Origin: Scleroderma bovista
Taxonomy: Eukaryota > Basidiomycota > Agaricomycetes > Boletales > Sclerodermataceae
Direction of reading: 5' to 3'
Assembly: GCA_037178675.1 (NCBI GenBank)
Contig: JAYMGJ010000426.1
Coordinates: forward strand, 1-64,000
DNA: 64,000 bases
The position numbers and the translations under genes were made by a program. The notes under the pieces were generated by a model. That model saw only the letters and a program-made list of their open reading frames with translations, made no database searches and was not told where the DNA came from. Positions 1 through 10,989 of this stretch are shown in pieces (position 1 is the stretch's first letter; every line of letters starts with the position of its first letter).

Positions 1-250
1 AGCAGAATTTGTCAAGGATTGGTAAGGGATTGGTAAGAGCTTTGTAAGGGGTTTGTAAGCGATCAGTAAGCAAGGGATAAGCAGGAATGAGTAAGCATAG
101 GAAGCATGAATAAGCTGCTGAGTAAAGGAATGAGTAAGCTGCATGACAAGATTGATTGGTAAGGGAGTGAGTCATCAGCTGAGTAATATACCAAAAATGC
201 GAAAGGAATAGAGTAATACTGATGACAAGAGAGCATCAGTAAGCAAGGGA
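1..250. repeat. Degenerate GTAAG pentamer array
   Basis: About ten copies of GTAAG occur in the first 195 bases, spaced irregularly by 5-25 nt and mixed with variants such as GTAAA and ATAAG. The stretch is A/G-rich on the plus strand and nearly lacks C. No reading frame is supported. It may be the tail or a decayed tandem array belonging to the retroelement remnants that follow, but nothing in the sequence proves that link. The array probably continues outside the window. Confidence 0.55.
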
Positions 251-1429
251 TGAGTCACTGCACAGCAGAAGGAGTCATTGATGCACAGCCTAAGAAGTTT
301 GATGGGGGGCTGTGTACCATCAGGAATTTGATGGGACAACAATGGGGAAGATCTGGGATTAATAGGGGGATTGATCCGAGACAAAACAGCCACAAGAAGG
401 GTACCAGGGGTCCAGAGGTCTTTTTGGGGGGTCAGCATACACTAAAGTATAGTGCATGTGTTCTAGCGCCGCTGAAGCGGGCTCCCTTGACGAGCTCTCT
501 TCTGGGAAAGAACGAGAGAGGGTTCTTCTTCCTAATAGCACTATAAAGTGGGGGGAAATAACTGTCATGGTGCTGGGGGACGTCATCTGAAAGTAGGGAA
601 GCAGATAGAGTATTGAATTCGACGCATCCAGGGAAGTGAGACGAACGACAGAGGAAGATGGACATGGCAAGTATCTGGGAGGAAGGGACCATAGGCTGAG
701 GGCTCAGGGGACACAGAGACGACCAGAGAAGACTTCTCAAGCTTGACAATAGACCTAAGATGACCAAAGTACGTCCTTGACGCAGGACTGACAAGGAGAA
801 CGTGCTGACCGAGAACGAGAGGGACTGAGGGAGCAGGCTGGGAAGATATGTGCCAGGCAGTGCACGGGAACTCTGGGAGAGGCTGTCCTAAGAGCAGGAC
901 ATAGTGGAGATCTGCAGCAATAGCGGAGAAATGATCCAGAGAAAATACGGACTCCATAGTGAGCAATGAAGCGAACATCTGGATTGCGGGGGGAATATCT
1001 CCGTGGGAAATGAACGGATTTGCGTCGGAACTTGACAGGCAGATAGACCACGCTCTAGGCTTTCTGACGGTATAGTCATGTGCCTGATAGCTTCAGAAAC
1101 GACGGAGCTATTCAAAATATCGGAATGCCGGCACTGGGCGCCTAAAAATGACATTTGGGCGCTAAAAATCATTTCTTCTCTTTCTCCTTCGTTTCTCCAT
1201 CAATTCTCCGGCTTCTTTGATCGTTCTGGTATGGGAGTTGGACTGCAGACGTGTGCATTCCTTTCTCATACCACAATTGACGTTATTCCTTCAGTTTCTT
1301 CTGCTTCTTGGCGGTTCTCGTGCGATAGATGACTGTCTGCATTGGCATTCATCTCTCGCATCAGGATAGTCGTCTTGTGTGATGGATGGCTACGATGAGG
1401 GTCCGTCGTGCTTATCCTTCGCATAAGGA
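251..1429. other. No gene seen; possible decayed repeat
   Basis: Several overlapping minus-strand frames of 90-130 codons run through this stretch, but none begins or ends plausibly and I recognise no domain. It lies 3' of the LINE remnant (minus strand), so it may be the eroded 3' part of that element or of another repeat. I see no promoter, RNA gene or terminal repeat. Confidence 0.4.
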
Positions 1430-2768
1430 TCATTCAATATAGGTGTTATCTTCCATGTTCACTGTACCAAACCTGTTTGGTGCGTGACACCGCTCTTGTC
1501 GGAGTTCGTCGGAGGAAACGATTCTGACACCTGTGAGTTTCATGAATGCTCTTGAGGGGAGCATGGGGTCAATTGTGGAGAGGTGGGGGAAGTGGGTTGA
1601 GATTGACCACTCGTCTTTCCAGAGCTTCTTCAGCATTACATTGTGGTGTTGCTTGAGTGCAGGGATACTGCATGGCAGCTGCTTCCATAGTGCGATGGGT
1701 AGTTTGTGCTTTGGGCTTGAGTTGGTTGCTCCCTTCGCTGCCAACTTCACTTCCCTGTCCGCTACTTCATTGCCCTCAACATCTTTGTGTCCTGCTATCC
1801 ACCTGACTGTTACATCCTCCCTGCTGCTGTCCTTCTTCTCATGTAGATGGCACATAAGGTTTCTAAAGCGGAGAAGAAGGTAGTGGCCTGGTTTAGCTGT
1901 CAGGTTCTCACCTGATCTGATAACTGCTTGATTGTCAACTAGTATCGTTGCCAGAAAGCTTGTTTCAGGTCTTGTTAGTAGGAGGTGCACTGCTAAAATG
2001 AGGCCTACTGCCTCTGCCTTGAACACTGTGTGGTGTTCTGCGCTGCCTAGGTGGTAGCGGAGAGTTGTGACATGGGTGTAGTCAATGTATAGTACTGCAG
2101 ATGTGCCTATAAGTCCATTAGTGCATGAACCGTCCGTGAATACAAGTGTTCGATCTCTCAGCTGCCTGAAGTCCTCAAGGGATGCTTCTTTGTTCTCTGC
2201 AATGTATGTTTTAAATGGGGGGCATGTGCCTGGCTTGACGGCATGTGGGAGGATGGTTTTGTTGTGTTCCGGGTGAACTCCCAGTGTGTGTATGAGTTTG
2301 TGAAGTGCTGAGTGGTGTCTCTTTGCATCCTTTTTCTCTATTCTTTGGAAGAGGATCTGTTGAAACATTAAGTGGGCTGGTAGCAGGTTGGTGTGGACAT
2401 TCAGGGAGTCTGTCAGTGTGGTCCTCATTGCGCCTGTTATGGCTAGCACCACCATTCTTTGAGCTGAACCGATCTTCCTGGCTGTGCCTTTCGATCCATG
2501 CAGTCTCTTGTCTGAGGGGTGGGCAAAGGAGGGTTGCTGACAGGTAGAGTTGGTGTATGAGCTTGGCAGGTAAACCCCACAACGTGGCAGACAGCTGCTG
2601 GAGAAGGATGGTGTACTTGGCACCTTTTGCCATTGCATAGGCTGTGTGGGCCTTCCAGCACAGTTCGTTGTCAATGATGACTCCTAAGAACTTGTGCGTT
2701 CCGTATGGACTCATCAGGCATCGACAGCGATGTGGCAGGCTCAAGATTGAGTGAATAAATGTCAGCAA
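1430..2768 (-). mobile_element. LINE-type retrotransposon remnant (RT thumb + RNase H)
   Basis: The minus strand encodes the end of a non-LTR retrotransposon ORF2. The upstream frame (2768 to about 2545) carries the end of the reverse transcriptase, with the FLGVIID and LWGLPAKLIHQLYL stretches. The frame then shifts in the 2480-2545 interval, and the second frame (to 1430) carries the post-RT region and an RNase H domain. All four RNase H acidic positions can be read: FTDGS, FKAE, VDNQ and GNEVAD. The catalytic RT core, the endonuclease and the 5' part are absent, so the copy is 5'-truncated and frameshifted and cannot be autonomous. After KLTGV the C-terminal region is also corrupted. The class is clear; the exact clade is not. 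Confidence 0.85.
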
Positions 2769-3282
2769 AGTGCAAGGAGATGAAACAACTCACCTAGTGG
2801 ACGCATACGCCATGCAACCACCCAGGAACGCCCCGAGACGTGCCTACGGAGTCGTTAGACCCAGGCATCGACATGGAAGGATCAAGATCGAACCTACCAA
2901 CGTCAGTCGAACGCCAGAGGTCGAGAACACATACCTGGGATGCGTTATCGCGTTGCGGTCAACTCGGAGACCTAAAAAGCGAATCAGAAGGTTAAATAAA
3001 CTTACCTTCAAGTTTAGGATGCCGGGGGAGCCTCGCAGACGTGACAACGGAGACCATGGATGAGTCCCGTGCGCTGCAATCAGCACAGGCATATGGGCGT
3101 GACGTAACTTACCAAATCAGGTAACGACACAGAAGTCACTCCAAACCTTCACATCAACAAGTCTCAAATATTATTCGTATCAAATGGACACTTTTATTGG
3201 GAACAACATTCAGCTAAGTACATCTATTAGATTACTTTTACTATACCTTTCTTTCCATCACACCACTTCGTTTATGGGGGAG
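2769..3282. other. No gene seen
   Basis: Short ORFs on both strands (2770-3063 plus, 2844-3092 minus) overlap each other and have no recognisable domain. The last bases before 3283 (TATGGGGGAG) resemble the polypurine tract of a Copia-type LTR element. Confidence 0.4.
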
Positions 3283-3475
3283 TGTTGGAGATAAACAGAC
3301 AGTTGTGGTATATTTACCTACTTACATAAGCTTGCATCGCACTAGAGTAGAGTTCCTAGTACCATAGTTCCCTCAGTAGCTTGCCAGCATACTGAGGCTA
3401 CCTACAGCTCCTTCTCCCTTCTTCCAGGCTAGACCTTCCCTGTGCAGACCACCACCTTTCTATACTACATACGAC
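3283..3475 (+). mobile_element. Probable Copia-type LTR (3' LTR or solo LTR)
   Basis: The segment starts TGTTGGAG directly after a GGGGGAG purine tract and a plausible end is ...TACATACGACA, giving a 193-bp TG...CA unit. The arrangement GGGGGAG|TGTTGGA is typical of the PPT/LTR junction of Ty1/copia elements. I found no second copy in the window and no clear target duplication, so the 3' border is a guess and the internal coding part is missing. Confidence 0.4.
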
Positions 3476-4699
3476 ATTGAAGGGAATTTAATTGACCCAT
3501 GTTTCTACCGCCATCATTTGGAAGGAGCTCCTTTGTAATGGCTTTTTAATTCATCAAAGGACATTGGGCAACCTTCATGGTTGACATTTTTTAATTTCAT
3601 TGATGCATCCTGAACATATCAAGCAAGGTCTCTGCTGATGCATTGATGCAGTCAGCACTTCCCAAGTCAGATGTAGAACTACAGTAGTAGCAACAATGTA
3701 TTTAGAGAGAGAGAGAGAGAGAGAGAGAATTCTGAATTTGTATACTGCTGCAAGCAAACAAACAGTGCTAAGACATGGTGCCACAGGCCATAGGAGAGCA
3801 ACCAATGTATATGAGGAAACTAAAGTAGAATATTTGTGGGTCATCACTGTATGTAATCTTGTTGGATATCCATGGGGGCACTCCAGTTGCATGTGATAAA
3901 TTATTTGGTCTAGCAAATATGAACATGTCCTGGAATAAAAGGAGGTCAGTATGGTGACAATGTATTTAGAGGCAGTGCATTATATAGTATATTTAATATC
4001 AACTGTGCTCACTGCATTGTGTAGGAAGTTGTGTGACTCTTGGATATTTATTGTGTCATTGCAATGCTGCCTTCTCTGTACTACATTCTGTGGTTTCTAT
4101 TGATGTCTGGTGATATAATTACTGATTGTGAAGGTTACAGCCTACAGGGATGTGTAGAATTAATGAGTCTGCCCAGACTGTACAGATTTGCACATAGATG
4201 TGTGAACTGTGGGACCTGTAGCCAAAAAGGGCTGTTTTGCTGATGCTTGTGACCAAGCTCAGACAATGGAGGTCATTGTCTACAAGTGGATTTCAATGTT
4301 AATCGTATCTTCCTTACTTGTAACTTTACCATATCGGAAACAGGAATTGTGGCCATTGCTGGTGGAAGGCTGCTCAGTGCTCACGTAGACACATTGGGGT
4401 GTGAAGAAGACAGGATGCATTGACCACGCTGTCTGCTATCTCACTGACCATCAAACTTTGTAGACTAGTTCACAGGTTCATGACAGACTCCTAAAATCGG
4501 ACGTGGAATCCGCAATCCAGGGCCGAACATCTGCCTATTTTGTCAACATCTCAAGCTCAAATCCGCAATTTTGGGGCCGAACATAGGTGGGAGCTTCCGG
4601 GGGCCTAGTGACCTTGTAAACAAGGTGATAAATTCACAGTGGGTTTCTGAGTCTCCAAATCCTAATTCACGGTACACTATTTCTTTCAAGTACCGCCTC
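3476..4699. other. Gene-free AT-rich stretch
   Basis: Only short ORFs are present. The phrase CAATGTATTTAGAG occurs twice (about 3693 and 3959), and the first copy runs into the (GA)n microsatellite. The 3' part, from about 4480, should hold the promoter of the gene starting at 4700. Confidence 0.5.
3704..3728. repeat. (AG)n microsatellite
   Basis: An uninterrupted AG dinucleotide run of about 12 units. Confidence 0.95.
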
Positions 4700-5501
4700 A
4701 TGGCTGGCTGGACATGCACCATTCGTCATCCATGGTTAGGTCCCTCTGTTGGAAAGCGCAGACTGGCTGATGGGGAAGGAGAAGATCCTGACACCACGTT
4801 CAGCTTACCCTTTAAGCGGAGGAAACACCACACCCTGGAGCATGGCTTCGCGCGCCTGACGTTAAATCACACTGCGTCGCCTCCTTTGCCTTTGCCCTCC
4901 CCGCCTTTGTCGCCCTCGCACCTGACATCTCAGGTTGATTCGACGAATATATCAGCGTCTAGCAAAGCAGGCGTGTCTTATTCTTCAACGTTTGATGTGC
5001 CTCTTCTGCCGACTTCCTTCGTAGGCTCCACGTTGCCAGAATCCGACATAGAAATGGATGTCGAAGGTGACAGTAAGCACTCATCTTCTCTGTTCACCAT
5101 CCAGTTCATTCAACCGACATCACACCTGCCACACAGGTTCGTGTACCGCTTTGCACGGCACTCCGACTGTGTGGTCAGCCGTGGCTTACTCGCCCGAAAA
5201 ACAGAGTTCCGAGCCAGAAGAAGAGCCAGAACAGTTCAAGCAAGTTGAAATTTCTCCTGTTTTGCTTGGACACTTGAAACATACGAAGCGTTCCCCGATT
5301 ATCCCAATCACCTCACCAAATACTACTGCATCTTCTTCTCAGGCACTTGTTCTCTATCGGCCACTACGTCCACCTTCACCTACGCTGACTTCACAACATG
5401 TACCGGAAGACGACAACACTGGCAGTGGAGACGACACCGTCAATGGCTCGGGCAAGGTAGGCATGATGCTGGGAGAAAATGCAATGGACGTAGAAGTGTA
5501 G
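4700..5501 (+). CDS. Unknown protein with KRRK cluster, two exons
   Basis: Exons 4700-5072 and 5137-5501, joined by a 64-nt intron (GTAAGC...ACACAG), give 245 aa. The start at 4700 (MAGWTCTIRHPWLG) was preferred to an in-frame ATG at 4571 because the region before it looks non-coding. Residues near 25-50 carry KRRLADGEGED and FKRRKHHTLEHGFARLTL, a likely basic nuclear-localisation type cluster; the rest is rich in Ser, Pro and Thr and ends in an acidic tail (AMDVEV). I recall the VGKRRL...KRRK..LEHGFA pattern from unannotated Agaricomycete proteins, but know no function. It is probably disordered and nuclear. Its 3' end converges on HAP2 (197 bp apart). Confidence 0.65.
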
Positions 5502-5697
5502 CACCAGATATCTACATGATGTTTGAGGGTTGTCTGCTTGCAACGAGATTTGTCACAACATCTACTACAACATACAGGACGTGAATCTATGCAAGGGAGG
5601 TATGGCAGGGTGGAGAACGTAGGTATGACTATCGGAATCATGAAATAGAATTGAACAGGAGAAACAGAAAACAGTTCATTTGCCCCCCACACAGTTT

Positions 5698-6948
5698 TTA
5701 GCGCCTGGCAGGATCCATGTGGCTGGGAGGATTTCCGTAAGATGGCAGAAGGCCCTCGGAGTGTCCCTGCATTTCTCCGGTGGATGAACCTTGCCCGCCC
5801 TCCTCATTAGGATATAGTCCCTCTGAGAAATTTAAGTGACGGAGACGTGTGTGGGCATGCGGATGGGGGACGTGGTGGAGTGTAGACTGAAATGGGGAAC
5901 GTAAGGCTAGAGGGGATGTCCCCTTGTGAGATGCATGTGGTTGACCGGGTAATATCGGGCAAGGTTGAGGGTCGACAGGCGAAGACTGGGTGGATGCTGG
6001 TAGATGTATATGGATCGCTGAGCCTGGACGGCTGTCAGGGTAGGAGCGGGAAAGCTGGGGGGACAGAGAGGGAGGAGAAGAGATGTTCTGTGAGAGTGAT
6101 GGGTAGGGAGCGGCTACACCCGACAGTCCTACGGAGTTATTTTCAGTTGTGGGTAATACTCGGCCATATGGGTCGCGGTTATGGACAAGTTGGGGCTGCA
6201 AGTGGGCGTGAGACATTGGAGCGATAGGCCGGTTTTCATGGGAGGGTGGATCGACTGAGTCGAGGAGGACGTCTGGAGGGTGAAGGTCCTCATGTTTATT
6301 AGTGGAAATGGAACCAGCAGAAAGGTCAGGGAGGTCGTCGATTGTGTCACCGTTGGAAGGTTGTTGAGCGAGCTTTTGAGCGGCAATTTCTTCGGCTGTG
6401 AGAAAACGACCACCTGGACCACGGGGGCGACGCATGGCGTGCTTGTGACGAGACTCGTGGAGATAAGGCTGAGGAGGCAAATGGGTGAGAAAGAGGGCAG
6501 CATCAGCGGGAGAGAATGGCACCTTTCTCTGCCTGGAGAGCCTGTGAACCTCTTCTAGCCTCGCTCTGGCCACGCGACGCTTGAGGATGCGAAAGTACTG
6601 CTTGGCATTGACATAGAGGGGTTCCTCATCGACGGGAGTGTCGTCGGGATGATGGTCGCTGGGGGGGATGACGTTTTCGGTGTCGTGAGGGGAGATCTGA
6701 TGGGCTTGGACATGGTGGAAGAGGTCATCCTGGGCCAAGGTGCGGTGGGTGGTATGGGCGGGAGATGAAGGAGCAGGGGAATGGCCTCGGTATATGTTCT
6801 GTGAGTAGATCTGGTTCTGAGACGGGTTCTGGTGTTGCAGCTGTTGGGATTGGTTTTGGTAGTTGTGGTGGAAGTGGAGGTGGTGATGATAAGCGGGGGA
6901 GAGCAGCTGATCGACAGGATCGCCCATTGATTGGCTCCTCGCGTTCAC
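5698..6948 (-). CDS. HAP2: CCAAT-binding factor subunit HAP2 / NF-YA
   Basis: Two exons, 6523-6948 and 5698-6468, give 398 aa. The 54-nt intron 6469-6522 (GTGCCA...CTCCTCAG) is a multiple of three and has no stop, so a naive ORF keeps it as 18 extra residues inside the DNA-binding domain. Spliced, the core reads [22 protein letters not shown], then a short linker, then [22 protein letters not shown], the subunit-association and DNA-contact halves of CBFB/NF-YA. The N-terminus is Gln/His-rich and the C-terminus Pro/Ser-rich, as usual for fungal HAP2 activators. The protein works with HAP3 and HAP5 on CCAAT boxes in the nucleus, controlling respiration, nitrogen and iron genes in fungi. A CCAAT motif lies between Met1 and Met8 (about 6928-6934). 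Confidence 0.95.
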   Translation of the reverse strand: MNARSQSMGDPVDQLLSPAYHHHLHFHHNYQNQSQQLQHQNPSQNQIYSQNIYRGHSPAPSSPAHTTHRTLAQDDLFHHVQAHQISPHDTENVIPPSDHHPDDTPVDEEPLYVNAKQYFRILKRRVARARLEEVHRLSRQRKVPFSPADAALFLTHLPPQPYLHESRHKHAMRRPRGPGGRFLTAEEIAAQKLAQQPSNGDTIDDLPDLSAGSISTNKHEDLHPPDVLLDSVDPPSHENRPIAPMSHAHLQPQLVHNRDPYGRVLPTTENNSVGLSGVAAPYPSLSQNISSPPSLSPQLSRSYPDSRPGSAIHIHLPASTQSSPVDPQPCPILPGQPHASHKGTSPLALRSPFQSTLHHVPHPHAHTRLRHLNFSEGLYPNEEGGQGSSTGEMQGHSEGLLPSYGNPPSHMDPARR

Positions 6949-7383
6949 TCAGCAAAACGACCTTGCCACTGCAAACGGGAATGTAGTGGGAACCGATGTG
7001 TCAGCACAGATTATGTCATCGCATCGCAGCACTGGGTGTTCCACGAATATTCTACTGTATGGGGGGATGGGGGGGATCGAGGCCAGACCGTCGTCGTCCT
7101 GGGGGCTCTTGGGTGATGTAGTCGAGAGTGTAGGACTGCGAAACCTCCGTCCACCGGCCAAGTCGTTGTCCCAGAATGGTAAATGTCACAGCAATGTCAC
7201 GGTGTAAGTAGGTTCGATTTGGGGCTGGTTGCATTGACATTCCTTCGATTCTACTACGATCTTGCAAGCCTACTACAGCGTAAATCGCTGTTCTTGAATC
7301 ACCTCCTGCGCAAGGATCTACTTTCTATTTTTTTCAGCCGCCCAAAGTCGTCAACGGCCATTTGGTAATATACCCTCAATCTG
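6949..7383. promoter_or_regulatory. Divergent promoter region HAP2 / Zn-cluster regulator
   Basis: The 435 bp between two divergently transcribed transcription-factor genes has no supported ORF. It must contain both promoters. I see no clean TATA element; a G-rich run (GGGGGGATGGGGGGGAT, about 7059) is the most obvious local feature. Confidence 0.5.
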
Positions 7384-9012
7384 ATGGTCTCGCTAGGTCC
7401 CTCGCCTCACTTGTCAGAGTCTCCTGACGAGACGGGTTCCACCCACGAGGCAAACGAAGACGGCCAATTGACCATTCGAATCCCAAATCCTAAAGTGTAC
7501 ATGGCCCGTCAGTCACAATGGAAAGGACGCAGAGGAAAACCCCGCTGTGACCACTGCCGCATAAACAACTTGAAAGTGAGCCGCGACCACCCCATGGGTG
7601 TCAGAAATACCATCTTAATTCCTGTTTAGTGTGATAGGGTCCTCCCGACATGTAACCACTGTTCCTGGGCCAACAATCGGGAGTGCGGGTATACACCCCT
7701 GCCCACCCCAGCTCACCGGGGCATTCCCCGTTGTGACAGGTGCCGATTCGGTAATCTCAAGGTGCCTACTCCTCATTAAGCTACATTGTCGTCTAATATA
7801 GTTTCCAAGTGCGACCGCAATCTACCAGTTTGTAGCCACTGCGCTGACGGGGGACATTCAGAATGTAACTATACCCCTAAGAAGCGACACAAGGTCCCGT
7901 CGGATCATGCTACATTTGTGGAAAATCTCACATCTCCATACGGCGCCAAGACGACGTCCTTTCTCGTCTCGGAGACTCCTACCAATGACGAGGTGCCAGG
8001 TGCACATGGTGACTCAGGGGATGGTCATAGCTTTTACGGCCAAAACGTAGCAACGTTGTCTGGATCCCGTTCTTCAAGTACACTCTCGCCGACTGAACGA
8101 AATAGAAAGGAAGCAATTGGGCCGCATTCCTCTGACCATGTCGCCCCTGACCACAGCGAACAGCGGTGGCTTCTTCGTAACACGTTTCCGAGTCTTACTC
8201 CTCGCCAATCCCATAGTACCAGTCAAATATCCTTCATATCCCAACCGTCTTTGGCGGAGAAGGGACCCGTAGTGAACAGGTCATTGGTCCAGTCCTGGGT
8301 ACATCCGTCATTCGCTCCTCTTCCGGACGCTATTAGCAAACGTATCAGCAGTGTCAGCGCCGTCGAAATGCCCAGTCGCGCGCTTTTTGAAGAAGCCTTA
8401 GCACAATTTTTGGCCGATTTGCCCATTGACCTGCGGGAGACATGTGCTTTCAGCCCTGAAGTATATGCCGCTGTTTGCCATTCTCTGTCTGGCTTTGGCG
8501 CAGAAAAACTCTCTGATCGTTTGCGCATGTGGCTCGCGTACCACCATGTCCGATTAGGATCGGAGAAATATCATCTTTTGCTACTTCCTCGGGATGCTTT
8601 TTTTCAAATCGTAGCAGCGGAAGAAGAGAACCTTTGTCGAGATTACATGGCATATGTCGACGACCACCCTATAGGAAGTGGTCGGGCCACCGAAATCGCT
8701 TCATCGGAGACCATCGATCATGACCTGGGAGGGTTCGAATGGACGAGAGCTTTCGAAAGGATACCCGTGCTCGACCAGATATATGATATCCTGGTTTATG
8801 CTCATCGCGCTCATGGTCCCTCGACCTCCGTACTCTTCGAAGCACGGAGAATCGGAGTGGTATGTGTTCTGCCTCTTCCTCATTCGACGCTTATCTCTGT
8901 TCGCTAGGCGGGAATAACCTGGCCGATGGTGGAAATATTCATTAAACTCTGTCCGCTGTGCAATTTGCGTAGCAAATCCAACAGTATCCGTAACGACACG
9001 GCGGCCAAATAA
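7384..9012 (+). CDS. Transcription factor-like protein with tandem Zn2Cys6-type clusters
   Basis: Exons 7384-7575, 7630-7761, 7810-8859 and 8908-9012 give 492 aa. Introns are 54, 48 and 48 nt. The N-terminal 130 residues hold two consecutive binuclear-cluster motifs. The first starts CDHCRINNLKC and continues CNHC...C (CX2CX6CX6CX2CX7C). The second starts CDRCRFGNLKC and continues CSHC...C with the same spacing. Intron 1 and intron 2 each cut just before the third Cys of a cluster, so the two units look duplicated, introns included. The remainder (residues 130-490) is Ser-rich and then helical, with KLCPLCNLRS near the end. Zn2Cys6 proteins bind DNA in fungi; a double cluster is unusual and the target is unknown. 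The last exon is the least certain part. Confidence 0.75.
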
Positions 9013-9581
9013 GCTGTTGGGGTATCGAAGCCATCAGAAGTTGGAGATTACCATTGTCTCCCTTATACACGCAGGTACCGCCATTAATTGCTTTGATGTG
9101 ACACCCGATTGGACGCCTGCATCTGGATACGGTAGTGAACGATGCGATTTCAATGATAACTCCCTCAGGTAGACTGAGGCATTGTACGAGTACTCTGATG
9201 TCATCCATCCGATAAGTTCCACCATTTCTGAAGTTCAATGCCTCGAAGACAAGGCAATGTTTCACCTGGCCTGATTACGGTGGCATGATAAATTCCCTGA
9301 TCCACCCGCGTTGCAAAAATCGTCGTCCCACCTACATACTGATCTTGCCGCGAGAATTGACACTCTTCATTTATATCTGAGCTCCCGGAACATTACGGAT
9401 GGGTTGTCTAGATAGCCTCTGAAACAAGATTTTGATCAGAAATAAGCTCCTAGAGCCCTGGAAAATTAGTGGCACCTGCGGCAGTGTTTAAAGATCGAGT
9501 CGGGACTTGCACTGTATGGTATTACAGGAATAGAAATCTGCCTACTGTGATATACGCCCGCCATGCACTAAACTCTCCCAT
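9013..9581. other. Intergenic, no gene seen
   Basis: Convergent intergenic region between the Zn-cluster gene and SPE2. Minus-strand ORFs of 60-107 codons near 8942-9265 are antisense to the last exon and lack any recognisable domain. Confidence 0.5.
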
Positions 9582-10880
9582 TTACCGAAGTTCGAAACTC
9601 GCGAAGGCTAAATCGTATCCGCCAAATTCATAATTGATTTTGTCAGTTCTTCTATACGCTCTGCGACGTTCCCCATCAACCTCGTTTCCTGCCTCTGAGC
9701 CACTAGACGGATAGGATTCAGGGCGGCGTCCTGTGAGAGCAACCTTGAATGCCCTCTGTGCAGCTTCGATGGTATCACCACCATCCTCCTCTGCATTGTT
9801 ATTTTCACTTGAAATGAATAGTGTCAAGCTAAGCCTTCCAGGTTGAAATATGTCGACCACACGCCCGACGAGAGTCTCTAGGTCCGGCATGTCATTCTTA
9901 GAGGAAGAAGGGGTTGTGGAGAGTGGTACATTGCACTCAAAACTGGCATAGGACCAACCCTCCTCGGGTGTTACGTGGATTGTGTAGTATCCTTCTCCAC
10001 TGTAACCATCCGGTCCAGGATTACCCCACTTCAGCAGAGCATTAGACGAGTACCCACAAGGGGAAAATGCATAGGCATCCAGCGTAGTCAAGTGAGCGGG
10101 GAAAATCTCCGTTATTCGGAGAGCAGAGGACAACGTCTGACCGAGTGTGGACGGCAACCGATCAGAAGGGACGTCATCGGCTGGTGAAGAAGAAGCGGAA
10201 TCGAAGAAAGGCTCGCGAGCATCGGGTGAGAGATCACTCATAAGGATCTCAATGGTGTAATCTGGTGGTGGAGGCACTTCGGTTATGTCTGGCGGGACAG
10301 CCTCACCAGGACTCGTTATGTAGAGTAACCAGTGGTCACCGTTCACTTTCCCTACAGTGTACGCTGCACCCCTTGGAAAGATCGCGTCCAGGAAAGCAAC
10401 TTCATCCTTCCACTCCCGATGGGGACCGAGCTGGCGTTCTGGAAACATGAAGGACTTGCGGGAATAGAAACAACGATAGACAGATGGAAGAGACGCATAG
10501 TCTCGAGCAATGTCGAGTATTCCCGGAAGGCCAAGCAGATTAAGAGTTGTACCGCATGTCTTTAAGATGATACGATGGGCGAAGACAAAGAGGGATGACT
10601 CGCTACCAGAGATGGTTTGAGTGAAATAGTTTGCGAAGATACGTATTACTGACCTTAATAAATACGCATCCGTTTCATCACCTTCGATGACACTGAGGAC
10701 CTTGCATTTGACGATGGCGAGCATGTCCTCCCATGCATATCGGGGGACTTTTCTCAGACCGATTTTTCCATTCTTTGGAGAGTGCGCATCGGGTACATGA
10801 GCCGGAGAAGGGGCGAACCATACCTCCAGTAGTTTCTCTGGTCCTTCGAAGGGGGCAGATGCAGACATCCTTGACGACAC
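9582..10880 (-). CDS. SPE2: S-adenosylmethionine decarboxylase proenzyme
   Basis: Exons 10654-10880 and 9582-10602 give 415 aa. The enzyme decarboxylates SAM to supply aminopropyl groups for spermidine and spermine. Visible family landmarks: FEGPEKLLEVWF near residue 11 (active-site Glu), the autocleavage site YLLSESSLF with the future pyruvoyl Ser at about residue 78, KTCGTT with the proton-donor Cys, SPCGYSSN, and YYTIHVTPEEGWSYASFE. The single 51-nt intron (10603-10653) splits the Ser codon directly before the Glu-Ser cleavage bond; it is in frame and stopless, so unspliced RNA would still be read through. An alternative start exists at Met5. The gene is head-to-head with the FAM210-like gene, with 109 bp between the start codons. 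Confidence 0.96.
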   Translation of the reverse strand: MSSRMSASAPFEGPEKLLEVWFAPSPAHVPDAHSPKNGKIGLRKVPRYAWEDMLAIVKCKVLSVIEGDETDAYLLRSVIRIFANYFTQTISGSESSLFVFAHRIILKTCGTTLNLLGLPGILDIARDYASLPSVYRCFYSRKSFMFPERQLGPHREWKDEVAFLDAIFPRGAAYTVGKVNGDHWLLYITSPGEAVPPDITEVPPPPDYTIEILMSDLSPDAREPFFDSASSSPADDVPSDRLPSTLGQTLSSALRITEIFPAHLTTLDAYAFSPCGYSSNALLKWGNPGPDGYSGEGYYTIHVTPEEGWSYASFECNVPLSTTPSSSKNDMPDLETLVGRVVDIFQPGRLSLTLFISSENNNAEEDGGDTIEAAQRAFKVALTGRRPESYPSSGSEAGNEVDGERRRAYRRTDKINYEFGGYDLAFASFELR

Positions 10881-10989
10881 TTGCGATCGACAAGCGGACT
10901 TGCTAACCGGTCATCGCCGAAGAAAACCTTTGGTCATCCTGCTGATTTCCTTTTTCAGTCAGTAGTGTTTTACCAGTTCCACAAAGACC
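10881..10989. promoter_or_regulatory. Bidirectional promoter SPE2 / FAM210-like gene
   Basis: Only 109 bp separate two divergent start codons, so both 5' UTRs and promoter elements must share this stretch or extend into the opposite gene. No TATA box is evident. Confidence 0.6.

Noticed and set aside
583..978. Minus-strand ORF of 131 codons
   Set aside because: Overlaps three other minus frames of similar length and shows no recognisable retroelement or host domain.
5892..6558. Plus-strand ORFs across HAP2
   Set aside because: Antisense shadows of the Pro/Ser-rich HAP2 coding region.
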